Shown piece by piece: positions 55,486-62,981 of a stretch of 62,981 nucleotides of DNA (its first letter is position 1; each line of letters starts with the position of its first letter). Source of the DNA: Acidimicrobiales bacterium (GTDB lineage Bacteria > Actinomycetota > Acidimicrobiia > Acidimicrobiales > UBA8190). A program made the position numbers and the translations under genes. The notes beneath the pieces were generated by a model that was not told the DNA's origin, ran no database searches, and saw nothing but the letters and a program-made list of their open reading frames with translations. The stretch is taken from contig DATKSK010000041.1 in assembly GCA_035531755.1 (NCBI GenBank), positions 1-62,981 of the forward strand. Reading direction: 5' to 3'.

Positions 55486-56970
55486 GTGCGTCCAAGACTC
55501 TCTAGGCGACATTTGCTACCTCATGTGACCGGTTCCATCCTTTTGGCACTACTCGTGTCGTGCGGGGCATCACCGCAGGCCGCGCCGACGGAAAAGGTAT
55601 CCGGAGGACCGAACGGCACGTACCTGGTGGCGGCGGGTATCCACAAGATCCGCCACGTGATCATCATCATGCAGGAGAACCGGTCCTTTGACACGTACTT
55701 CGGCACCTTCCCAGGTGCCGACGGGATTCCCATGAAGAACGGGGTTCCCACGGTATGTTCGCCTGACCAGCGCAACGGAAAGTGTGTGGTTCCCTTCGTC
55801 GACCATGCCGACGTCAACGGTGGGGGACCGCATGGCCAGGCAAACGCCGTCGCCGACATTGCCGGCGGCAACATGAACGGTTTCGTCGATCAGGTCCTCA
55901 CGGCGCAACACGGGTGTACTGCCGTGACCGACCCCGCTTGCGCGAGCATTCTCAAACCCACCCAAGAACCGGACGCGATGAGCTACCACACCCAGAGCGA
56001 CATTCCCAACTACTGGACCTACGCCAAGGATTTCGTGCTCCAGGACCACATGTTCGAGCCCGACGCCTCGTGGAGCCTTCCCGCACACCTCTTCATGGTC
56101 TCGGAGTGGTCGGCGTATTGCACCCAGCACGGCAATCCCGGCAGCTGCGTCAACGAAGTGCGAGCCCCGACGACACCCCCAGCGGGCCCGGCGATGTACA
56201 ACGGCGCCACGCGTCAAGAGCCCATCTACGCTTGGACTGATCTCACATACCTGCTCTACAAGCGGCACGTCTCTTGGGGGTACTACCTCGTGTCGGGCAC
56301 GGAGCCGGACTGTGAGAACGACTCGGCCCTGTCGTGCGGCCCGGTCAACCAGAATGCCAACACGCCCGGCATCTGGAATCCGCTCCCGTTCTTCGACACG
56401 GTCAAGGCGGACGGCCAGCTCGGCAACATCCAATCGGTCGACAACTTCTACGCCAGGGCTCGCAGCGGCACCCTTCCGGCCGTGTCGTGGGTAGTGCCTT
56501 CGGGAGCCGTGAGCGAGCATCCCCCGGGTGCCGTGAGCGCCGGTCAATCCTATGTGACGAGCCTCATCGACGCCGTCATGCGGAGCAAGAACTGGGGTTC
56601 CTCAGCCATCTTCCTGGCGTGGGACGACTGGGGAGGATTCTACGACAACGTCGTCCCTCCGACAGTCGACGCCAACGGGTACGGACTACGCGTGCCCGGA
56701 ATGGTCATCAGTCCGTATGCCAAGAAAGGCTACATCGACCACCAAGTGCTGAGCTTCGACGCTTACGACAAGTTCATCGAAGATGATTTCCTCCACGGCC
56801 AGCGACTCGATCCGCGCACCGACGGGCGCCCGGACCCTCGGCCGACAGTGCGTGAGAACGTGGCGATACTTGGCGACGTCGTCAGCGACTTCAACTTTGC
56901 CCAGACACCTCGGCCTCCGATCATGTTGTCCGTCCATCCACGGACCACCCTCACCGGCTCGCCTCGATGA
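55486..56970 (+). CDS. Phospholipase C/acid-phosphatase-type phosphoesterase lipoprotein
   Basis: A 494-residue exported enzyme. The N-terminus has a hydrophobic segment with lipobox LLVSC. The phosphoesterase family signature HVIIIMQENRSFDTYFGTFP opens the catalytic domain; NYWTYAKDFVLQDHMFE, WDDWGGFYDNVVPP and VPGMVISPYAKKGYIDH follow in the usual order. Relatives cleave phospholipids or phosphomonoesters outside the cell. The GTG start follows GAAGGGAGG. It stands alone. Confidence 0.9.
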   Translation: MRPRLSRRHLLPHVTGSILLALLVSCGASPQAAPTEKVSGGPNGTYLVAAGIHKIRHVIIIMQENRSFDTYFGTFPGADGIPMKNGVPTVCSPDQRNGKCVVPFVDHADVNGGGPHGQANAVADIAGGNMNGFVDQVLTAQHGCTAVTDPACASILKPTQEPDAMSYHTQSDIPNYWTYAKDFVLQDHMFEPDASWSLPAHLFMVSEWSAYCTQHGNPGSCVNEVRAPTTPPAGPAMYNGATRQEPIYAWTDLTYLLYKRHVSWGYYLVSGTEPDCENDSALSCGPVNQNANTPGIWNPLPFFDTVKADGQLGNIQSVDNFYARARSGTLPAVSWVVPSGAVSEHPPGAVSAGQSYVTSLIDAVMRSKNWGSSAIFLAWDDWGGFYDNVVPPTVDANGYGLRVPGMVISPYAKKGYIDHQVLSFDAYDKFIEDDFLHGQRLDPRTDGRPDPRPTVRENVAILGDVVSDFNFAQTPRPPIMLSVHPRTTLTGSPR

Positions 56971-57270
56971 ACACGTCGGGCAAGCCGCGTGGAGGCGACG
57001 AGAGACCCCCTCGTCGCGCCCGCGGTCGTGTCGAGGGCCCCAGAGGAGTACGCAATGAGCGAGAGGGACCCCAGGTGGCGGGCGGAAAATCCTGGTGAGG
57101 TGGCCACCAGGCTGGTGCCCCTTCGCCTCCGTGTCCGTGCACTTGCCGCTCAAGGTCTGACGGCCCGTCGATCTCCGGCGGTGGATGGGCCTCAGAGCGC
57201 GCTATCGGGCGGTGTAGACCGCCCCAAGGGGGAGCGCACAGACCGGCAGTAGGGGGCACCCAGTCGACTG
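56971..57270. other. 300-bp gap without confident gene
   Basis: A short plus-strand frame (56989-57252) exists but shows no domain or convincing ribosome binding site. Nothing else is seen. Confidence 0.5.
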
Positions 57271-57537
57271 CTATCTGCCGGTGCGCTCGCGGTGCTTGCA
57301 CCCTGGCCAGCAGCAGGGCCGACGCTGGCCTTCCTCCAGCTCCTCCTGGGTCCGGCGAATGCGGCGTTCTCGGGTCATCTCCTGCTTGGCATCCTCCACC
57401 CAGCAGATGAACTCGTTGCGGGCCAGAGGCGTGATGTCCTTCCAGGCATCGAGTGCCGTGGGATTGGCGATCAGCGCCATGCGCAGATCTCCTGGAAGTT
57501 CGTGCACCACCCCACCGGGCACTCGCGGGCTGCTCAC
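57271..57537 (-). CDS. YdeI/OmpD-associated family protein (short form)
   Basis: A protein of about 88 residues. LPGDLRMALIANPTALDAWK, then PLARNEFICWVEDAKQEMTR and RRIRRTQEELEEGQR, match the C-terminal YdeI/OmpD-associated domain (L-x-A-L-x-x-n-p-x-A, WI-x-xAK-x-x-TR-x-RRI). A Cys-rich basic end (CCWPGCKHR) could bind zinc. GTG 57537 is the chosen start, but the frame continues upstream without a stop into the IS110 remnant, so the true start is uncertain and the gene could be truncated. Confidence 0.7.
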   Translation of the reverse strand: MSSPRVPGGVVHELPGDLRMALIANPTALDAWKDITPLARNEFICWVEDAKQEMTRERRIRRTQEELEEGQRRPCCWPGCKHRERTGR

Positions 57538-57697
57538 GAGGCCACGGTATCGGGTCAGGGCGAGCCCTATCACCATCCAAGCGGCCCCGATTGCCGTTCG
57601 GGGGCACCCGCGAACAGAAGTCGATGCCACCGAGAACTGTTGATGTCGGTCATGACGTGTATCCAAATGTCGCGACCGAGATGTAGATATGAAGCTC

Positions 57698-58386
57698 CTA
57701 TCGTCTGTCAAGGGGCTGGATGAGATCTGCGAGGTCGCCGAACACTTCTCGAGCCACGGCGCTTGAGACAGCGGATGATCTCTCTCTTGCTTTTGCCTTC
57801 GAGCGTTCGCCGCTTCACGTAGACGCGGGTCCGGGGCTCCGAGGCCATGCGGACCATGGCGATACGCCAGAGCGGCCTCGTTCGCACGCCGGTCGCCGCG
57901 AGGATTGAGTCTCTTGCGTGTGACCATGCCAGAAGAGGCGTCAATCGGTGCGCTCCCACACAGGTGAGCAAATGACGCGTCGCTGCGTAGGCGCTCCGGG
58001 TTGTCGCCGGCGGTGACGAGCAGGGTGGCGGCGGTCTCAGTGCCCACTCCGTGGCGGGCGACGAGGTTGGGGGCGGTGGCGGCGACGAGAGGCCCGAGGA
58101 CCGAGTTGACTCGTGCTATCTCGGCCTCGAGGGCCTGGACGCGTTGAGCCAGCTCGCGCAGAGCAAACTTGGTCGCTCCCTCAACGGTGGTGGGGTCGCC
58201 CGGACGTAGGTGCCGCGCTCGCGAAACGAGCTTTCGGAGGGTGACTCCTCGGAACGTCTCACGGAGTTCGTCGGGGGCGGTCACGACCAGGGCCCGCATC
58301 TGATTGACGGCCGAGGTGCGGTCCCGGGTGGCGGAGCGGCGCACCAGTCGGAGCGCCCGAATGGCCTCTACGCTGCCTGTTGCCGG
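57698..58386 (-). pseudogene. IS110-family transposase remnant (5'-truncated, frameshifted)
   Basis: Only the C-terminal half of an IS110 transposase is left. RSATRDRTSAVNQMRALVVT and the Transposase_20 core (GVGTETAATLLVTAGDNPER, FAHLCGSAPIDASSG) are in one frame; RRTLEGKSKREIIRCLKR is in a second frame; AREVFGDLADLIQPLDR is in a third. The DEDD catalytic half is missing, replaced by the ATPase gene ending at 58387. No terminal repeats were found. It is a dead mobile element. Confidence 0.85.
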
Positions 58387-59658
58387 TCAAGCTCCGAGCA
58401 GCACTGCGGGGATGACGGCAATGCCGTCGGGTCGGCGGTACGCATGGACGCCAGCGGTAATGACAGCGGCGTCGAGAAGATCCTCGCCTAATTGCTCCCG
58501 AAGCCAGAGTAGGTCACGTACGTCCGTCGGTTCCGGAACGCCGTCAAGCTTCACCTCGAGCGCCACGACCCGTTGGTCGCGGCGCTGGATGATGAGGTCG
58601 ACCTCATGGTTCCCATCTCGGGTCCGGAGGTGGTGAACGGTGGCCTCGTTCGCCTGGGCATAGACCCGGGCACTCAAGGTCACAAGCGACTCGAACAGTG
58701 CCCCCAGGAGTGTCCCGTCGCGGGGGATGTCGGGCCCGGCGCTCTGCCCCCGCAACAAGGCGCCGGCGTCCACGCCGACAAGGTGGGCGGCCAGAGCAGG
58801 GTCGGCAAGGTGATGCTTTGGACCTTGCGTGAGCCTACGCAGGTGGTTGCGGTTCGGCACCCATCCCGGAACCGGGTCAAGTAGCCATAGCTGGGAGAGG
58901 ACGTCTCGGTAAGCAGTCGTCGTGGTTTTGGCTGGCTTAGCGGTCTCCCCTGCCGTGGCTGCATCGAGGAGCGAGTTGTAACTGGTCGTCGTCGCTGTGG
59001 CCGCGGCGTACGCGGACAGCCAGGCGTGCAACGTGGCGGGACGGCGCACCCGCAGGCCTTGCTCGGGGAAGTCGCGTTCGACGACGCGGGCGAGGTAGCT
59101 ATCGATCTGGGCTCGCCGTGCCCTTTCCGCCAGCGGCCGGATGCCGGGGAACCCCGAAGCGAGGATCTCCTCGACGTAGTCGTGCACCGCCATGTCGCTC
59201 TTCCCACTGATTGCCGGTCGCTCGCCGGCGAGCATGGCACCCAGTCCGACGGCTGGCTCTGCCAGACCGCGCTCGGCCAGGCTGAGGGGGCGCATCCGGA
59301 GTCGGACGATGCGTCCGGCGCCCGAATGCGCGGGCGTATCGGTGGGCTCGGCGCTGCCGGTAAGGAGGAACCGGCCTGGAGGAGCCCCGTCGTCAACTCG
59401 CCGGCGGACGACATCCCAGATGGGCGGGTGGCGCTGCCACTCGTCTATCAGGACCGTGCCGTCGGCGGTGTCGATCATCGAGGGATCTGCGATCAGGACC
59501 TCGCGTTGGCCCGGGTCGTCCAACTCGAAGACGGTGTCAGCTCGCCGGGCCGCCGTCGCCGTCTTGCCGACACCCCGGGCGCCTTCGAGCGCCAAGGCCG
59601 GCAGATCTCCCATCAGGGTGTCGAGTTCCTCGTCAGCGATGCGGCGCTGGTACTCCAC
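58387..59658 (-). CDS. AAA_14 / DUF4143 ATPase
   Basis: A 423-residue ATPase. Walker A LEGARGVGKTATAARR (about residues 27-42), Walker B TVLIDEWQRHP, sensor-1 FLLTGSAEP, and a C-terminal DUF4143 domain with DVLSQLWLLDPVPGW and a nuclease-like strand EVDLIIQRRDQRVVALEVK. Cellular function is unknown; such genes are common, patchy and often near mobile DNA. GTG 59658 lies 7 bases after TATAGT, so it is probably leaderless; GTG 59667 is the alternative. A 23-bp-period repeat lies directly upstream. Confidence 0.9.
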   Translation of the reverse strand: MEYQRRIADEELDTLMGDLPALALEGARGVGKTATAARRADTVFELDDPGQREVLIADPSMIDTADGTVLIDEWQRHPPIWDVVRRRVDDGAPPGRFLLTGSAEPTDTPAHSGAGRIVRLRMRPLSLAERGLAEPAVGLGAMLAGERPAISGKSDMAVHDYVEEILASGFPGIRPLAERARRAQIDSYLARVVERDFPEQGLRVRRPATLHAWLSAYAAATATTTSYNSLLDAATAGETAKPAKTTTTAYRDVLSQLWLLDPVPGWVPNRNHLRRLTQGPKHHLADPALAAHLVGVDAGALLRGQSAGPDIPRDGTLLGALFESLVTLSARVYAQANEATVHHLRTRDGNHEVDLIIQRRDQRVVALEVKLDGVPEPTDVRDLLWLREQLGEDLLDAAVITAGVHAYRRPDGIAVIPAVLLGA

Positions 59659-59675
59659 GCCTCGCACTATACGAC

Positions 59676-59750
59676 TTGCCGGGCTTCTACACTACCGTTT
59701 GCCGCCATTCTGAGCTACCATTTGCCAGGATGTACACTCCCGTTTGCCGG
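59676..59750. repeat. Repeat array of 23-bp period upstream of the ATPase gene
   Basis: TTGCC occurs at 59676, 59699, 59722 and 59744, spaced 23, 23 and 22 bp, with similar intervening sequence (ctacactaccgt, tgagctaccat, gtacactcccgt). The array starts 18 bp upstream of the ATPase start, at the expected -10/-35 region, so it may be operator DNA. Confidence 0.8.
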
Positions 59751-60211
59751 ATCCGTTCGGCGCGCAAGGGGAGGACCGTCTCCCAACTCGCGCACGATGC
59801 CTCGAACGGCTGCTCGGGGTTGACGGGAGCAGCCCGGTATCGAGAGGTTCTAGACCTGAGGCTGCCACACAGCCCTCTCTACCTGGACCTTGCTAGATGT
59901 CGTAGTAGAGCATGAGGGCTCTGAGGGCTCAGACTCGTAGTGAGCAGTGTGCAGAAGTGCTGGTCAGGCGATCGAGACACGGTCCTTGTGTGCAACAGTT
60001 GGCAGGACTAGACGGCAGTTCTAGACGCGAACCTAGACGCGAAATGTCGTAGTTCTTTCCGCCAGTAAATCTTGACCCGATTTTGGACGAAGACTTGGCC
60101 GTCCTAGACGCGGACCTAGACGCGGACCCTTAAATCAACGGGTATCTGTGACCCCAGATCGGCAGCAAACGACACGCCCGAGCCTGGTCACGATCGTTCG
60201 GAGAAGTTCAC
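59751..60211. other. Noncoding gap with two pairs of 12-bp repeats
   Basis: No gene is supported. Tandem pairs ctagacgcgaac (60021-60044) and cctagacgcgga (60103-60126) share TAGACGCG and lie about 83 bp apart. GC is lower than the core genome. The pairs could be recombinase arm sites or remnants of an insertion. Confidence 0.6.
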
Positions 60212-60460
60212 TCACGTCCGCGACCAGGGAATCCGAGCGCCGAAAGCACGCCCAATCCTAGAGGGCCACCCCCAGAGTGACTCCGAAAGCAACGAACCAT
60301 GTTGCCCTTCGGTCGATGCTTCCACGGCCAAAAGGACGACGATTGCACCGGCCGCGAGAAGTTGGAGCGTTCTGATCTGGTCCAGTTCCTTAACGACTGC
60401 TGACCTCTCGGGCTCCGGGAGGCTTTCGACGCTCGAGAATTTTCGACCGTAGGCCGGCAC
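60212..60460 (-). CDS. Possible small membrane protein
   Basis: An 82-codon frame with a polar N-terminus (SSVESLPEPERSAVVKELDQ), one hydrophobic helix (TLQLLAAGAIVVLLAVEA) and a basic end. No family is recognised. An overlapping frame on the same strand is of similar length, so the call is weak. Confidence 0.35.
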   Translation of the reverse strand: MPAYGRKFSSVESLPEPERSAVVKELDQIRTLQLLAAGAIVVLLAVEASTEGQHGSLLSESLWGWPSRIGRAFGARIPWSRT

Positions 60461-60645
60461 CTTCGGTCGAGTGCCGTCGTCACCCCAGCATCTTGGCTGA
60501 CGGTGCCCGCTGGGAGTTTGATGATCGGATCTTCCTGAGGAGAGGCTTCATGTAGGGAGAGCGCCCTGCCTACGGCTGACGGACCGGCGGCGTGGTCCGG
60601 TCGCGCCATGGCCTCCTGGTCGGCCGTCTCTCAAAGGAGGCGGTC

Positions 60646-61665
60646 ATGAACCCCATCGAGACAGCAGCCCACGACTACCTGGAGTGGATGGAGGTCCACA
60701 ACTACGCGACGACTACGATCGCGTGCCGGAGTCGGTACCTCGCCTACTTCTTCGCCTTCGCCCACCAGCATGACGTCGACGAGGCGAAAGAGGTGACCTT
60801 GGAGCTGCTCCTCGGATACCAACACACCTTGTTCGCCCACCGCAAGCGTGATGGCGAGCCCCTTTCCTTCGGCACCCAGGCCCAGCGCCTGGTCCCCGTG
60901 GCCCAGTTCTTCTCCTGGCTGCGCCGTGAGCACCGCATCGTGACCAATCCTGCCGCCGACCTCCTGATGCCCCGGCCCGACCGACGCCTTCCTGAGGCCA
61001 CCTTGAGCGCCTCGGAGATGGCCGCCCTCCTGAGTGCCCCAGACGTCTCCAAGCCCCTTGGCCTGCGAGATCGAGCCGTGTTGGAGGTCTTCTACTCGTG
61101 TGCGCTTCGCCGAGGTGAGCTCATCTCGCTGTGGTTTCGGGATGTGGACTTCGAGCGCAGCACCATCTTCGTGCGCCGGGGGAAGGGCGCCAAGGACCGC
61201 TACGTGCCCATCGGGGAACGGGCTCTGTTCTGGGTGCGCCTTTACACCGAGATCGTCCGACCCGGATTCGTGACGTCCCGATTCCCTGACCAGCTGTTTC
61301 TATCCTCCGCGGGCACGCCACTATGTCCGGACTGGCTGTGTCGGAAGGTCCGGACGTACTTGGCACAAGCGGGCATCTCCAAGCGCGGCAGCTGCCACCT
61401 CTTGCGCCACACCGTGGCTACCCTCATGCTCGAGGGTGGGGCAGACATCCGCTACGTGGCCGAGATGCTCGGCCACTCGCGCCTCGAGACGACGCAGCGT
61501 TACACCCGAGTGAGCATCGACCGTCTACGGGCCGTTCACGCCGCCTGCCACCCGGCGACGGGGCTCAGTGTCGCCATGGCCTCGGAACTCTGTGGTGCCC
61601 TCCCCAACGCCCGCAGCGCCATCGCCGCCAGCAGGGCAACATCCGGGGCGAGGAAGCAGGCATGA
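60646..61665 (+). CDS. Site-specific tyrosine recombinase (XerC/XerD-like)
   Basis: A 339-residue recombinase. The SAM-like core-binding N-domain is at about residues 5-95. The catalytic domain has Arg in YSCALRRGELISLW, Lys in RRGKGAKDRYVP, HLLRHTVATLMLEGG (His, Arg), LGHSRLETTQRYTRV (His, nucleophile Tyr). All catalytic residues are present. ATG 60646 follows AAAGGAGG. It sits immediately upstream of an RHS tip, which suggests that it moves or swaps RHS C-terminal cassettes. Confidence 0.93.
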   Translation: MNPIETAAHDYLEWMEVHNYATTTIACRSRYLAYFFAFAHQHDVDEAKEVTLELLLGYQHTLFAHRKRDGEPLSFGTQAQRLVPVAQFFSWLRREHRIVTNPAADLLMPRPDRRLPEATLSASEMAALLSAPDVSKPLGLRDRAVLEVFYSCALRRGELISLWFRDVDFERSTIFVRRGKGAKDRYVPIGERALFWVRLYTEIVRPGFVTSRFPDQLFLSSAGTPLCPDWLCRKVRTYLAQAGISKRGSCHLLRHTVATLMLEGGADIRYVAEMLGHSRLETTQRYTRVSIDRLRAVHAACHPATGLSVAMASELCGALPNARSAIAASRATSGARKQA

Positions 61666-61672
61666 TGGTCCC

Positions 61673-62476
61673 GTGGTGGGCCAGACGGCGCTCTGTGGCA
61701 GAAACGCCCGGGCCGGTAGCGCCCAGGCCGACGGCGCCCGTCAACGGGGCCAGCAGGGGTGTCGGAACGATTCCCCGCGGGGCTTATTTGGAGGCGCCTT
61801 AGTCCGCCGCTACTACGACCCGTCGACTGGGCAGTTCCTGAGCGTTGATCCAGCGGCCTCGATGACTGGGACGCCGTATGCCTTCACGGGCGGCGATCCC
61901 GTGAACGGCAACGACCCGAGCGGGCTATGCGTCGACGTGAACAATCAGTACACGCCCGGACGTTGTGGTACAGCACAGGTCGCAGCATTGGACCGGGCAG
62001 CCACTCAGGCAAGGGCAGCCGGAGTTGCAACAGGCTGCTCGAACATTGTCTCGTGTGCCGTGCAGGCGGATGCTGGCTTTGTCGCACAACATGCCTCGAC
62101 TTTGTCGACGATCGCCTCTGGCCTTGCAACTGTGGCGTATGCCACGTGTGCATTTAGTGGAGGTATCGGATGTGGAGCGGGATTGGCGCTGTCAGCTGCT
62201 TCAACGGCATTGTCAGGGATCAACGCCTACCGATCCTGTTTTGGCGGCGCTGGCGACTGCACCACGGCTGCGATCGGCTTCGGGATTAGCGTTGTCGCCA
62301 CTGGCGCTGGCGCTTTCTTGCAAGGTGCTGCTTCGAGTGCCCTCAATGCGGCGAACGCGTACGCTCGAGATATCTACGAGGCGCGACAAGCGGGTGTCAT
62401 TGGTGCATCCACCAACGGAGTGTCGTTCTTGTTTGGACTCGCTAGTTCCGTCTTCGGGGGGTGTGGGAATTCATGA
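61673..62476 (+). CDS. RHS core-tip fragment with glycine-rich hydrophobic C-terminal (candidate toxin)
   Basis: The RHS core starts at about 61799: LVRRYYDPSTGQFLSVDPAA, then TPYAFTGGDPVNGNDPSGL, the end of the RHS shell. About 180 residues follow that are variable-tip-like: Cys-rich and Gly/Ala-rich with hydrophobic stretches (LSTIASGLATVAYATCAFSG, AAIGFGISVVATGAGAFLQG). The shell N-terminus is missing, so this is an orphan tip cassette. GTG 61673 is the first reasonable start but may not be used. Membrane insertion or pore formation is guessed from composition. The stop overlaps the next gene (ATGA). Confidence 0.75.
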   Translation: MVGQTALCGRNARAGSAQADGARQRGQQGCRNDSPRGLFGGALVRRYYDPSTGQFLSVDPAASMTGTPYAFTGGDPVNGNDPSGLCVDVNNQYTPGRCGTAQVAALDRAATQARAAGVATGCSNIVSCAVQADAGFVAQHASTLSTIASGLATVAYATCAFSGGIGCGAGLALSAASTALSGINAYRSCFGGAGDCTTAAIGFGISVVATGAGAFLQGAASSALNAANAYARDIYEARQAGVIGASTNGVSFLFGLASSVFGGCGNS

Positions 62477-62697
62477 AGCGACGGCCATTTGGTGATCTGA
62501 CGACTTCGAGGCGACTGGGCCTGTTGATGGCAGTGCTCGCGATCGGCTGGCTAGTTGCTGGAATCGTTGGGCTCGCGAAAGAGCAAGGTGGACTAGCCGG
62601 ATTTGGGCTCGGCCTCTTTGTATTCTTCGGAATTTGCGCTTGGTGGCTGTCGCCGGCACGCATCACAAGGCGCGGTGACAAACTTCGCGGATCTTAA
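62473..62697 (+). CDS. Two-TM membrane protein, candidate immunity gene for the RHS tip
   Basis: A 74-residue protein: basic N-terminus MKRRPFGDLTTSRR, TM helix LGLLMAVLAIGWLVAGIVGL, short loop, TM helix FGLGLFVFFGICAWWL and a basic tail. The ATG overlaps the RHS tip stop by 4 bp, the usual layout of a polymorphic toxin with its immunity gene. A membrane-embedded immunity protein fits a membrane-acting toxin. No family is recognised. Confidence 0.65.
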   Translation: MKRRPFGDLTTSRRLGLLMAVLAIGWLVAGIVGLAKEQGGLAGFGLGLFVFFGICAWWLSPARITRRGDKLRGS

Positions 62698-62719
62698 GTA
62701 CGCGTCCCGCGAAATGGTC

Positions 62720-62829
62720 TCAGCAGTCCCGCGAACACAAGCCAATATGAGATGAGATCGGCGTTCGCAAGCTTACTGGCCAGGTGGGCGGGTCGTAGTA
62801 GCCGCCTACCAGGTTGAAGTTTCCGGGTC
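62720..62829 (-). pseudogene. Inverted RHS core remnant
   Basis: On the minus strand GNFNLVGGYYDPPTW begins an RHS core (normal form GGYYDPxTGQF), but it continues as unrelated residues to a TGA at 62722-62720. It is a broken tip in the opposite orientation to the RHS cassette before it. Confidence 0.6.
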
Positions 62830-62981
62830 TGAGTTGATGTAAGAACCGCAATTCCGTGGTAGACGCCGACCTTACCCGGGCCCACCATGCATCCGAACAC
62901 CCGAATGAGCCGATCGACTACTGTAAGACTCCGCCACAGCGGCCAGAAAGTGTGCGGCGAGGTCCTGGTAGGCGGCTACTA
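62796..62981. repeat. 18-bp perfect inverted repeat of RHS core DNA at the window end
   Basis: Bases 62796-62813 are the exact reverse complement of 62964-62981. Both encode L-V-G-G-Y-Y of an RHS core, one leftwards and one rightwards; the rightward copy runs off the window and may start another RHS tip. The repeat probably continues past the edge. Confidence 0.85.

Overview
The window is high-GC DNA from a flagellated actinobacterium. The flagellar gene order, CeoB/CeoC-type TrkA pair, K+-independent proton pyrophosphatase, SigA-like sigma factor and several apparently leaderless starts suggest Acidimicrobiia or a related deep lineage; this is inference, as there is no rRNA or tRNA to confirm it.

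Flagellar island (1-20 kb). A minus-strand operon reads flgB-flgC-fliE-fliF-fliG-fliH-fliI-fliJ, then an NlpC/SLT peptidoglycan hydrolase, then a gene at the fliK position whose N-terminus runs in frame into a polysaccharide-lyase-like domain and off the left edge. Divergent from it is a 1461-residue protein with four glycosyltransferase modules, then flhA, a degenerate flhF, a small membrane protein and flbD. Converging on flbD is a secreted TasA-like protein with a SipW-type signal peptidase fused to a DUF5305-like region. Three promoters with the same sigma-28-like architecture (TCAAG, 15 bases, GCCGA) precede flgB, flhA and the TasA-like gene, tying the secreted protein to the flagellar regulon.

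Core genes (20-41 kb): holB, tmk, topA, hppA, an APC permease fused to an OB-fold domain, two TrkA/Ceo proteins, a HAD phosphatase, a sigma factor, a ferritin-like protein, nadE, glnE and a PAS-PAS-GAF histidine kinase.

Potassium island (41-50.5 kb): KdpD is split into a cytosolic KdpD/Usp protein and a divergent membrane histidine kinase, followed by kdpE. A second stand-alone KdpD domain and a small OB-fold protein close the opposing kdpFABC operon. Upstream of kdpF lie another mini-membrane protein and paired 11-bp-spaced direct repeats that could be the KdpE operator. OB-fold domains occur in both potassium loci.

Accessory region (50.5-63 kb): a hydrolase, small proteins, a glutamic (G1-type) peptidase, a His-rich lipoprotein, a phospholipase C-like lipoprotein, a YdeI-like gene, an IS110 remnant, an AAA_14/DUF4143 ATPase behind a 23-bp-period repeat array, then a tyrosine recombinase followed by an RHS core tip with a glycine-rich hydrophobic C-terminus and an overlapping two-TM candidate immunity gene. 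Two further RHS core beginnings in opposite orientation form a perfect 18-bp inverted repeat at the right end, consistent with a recombinase-associated toxin-tip switching locus. Coding density and GC fall in this part.
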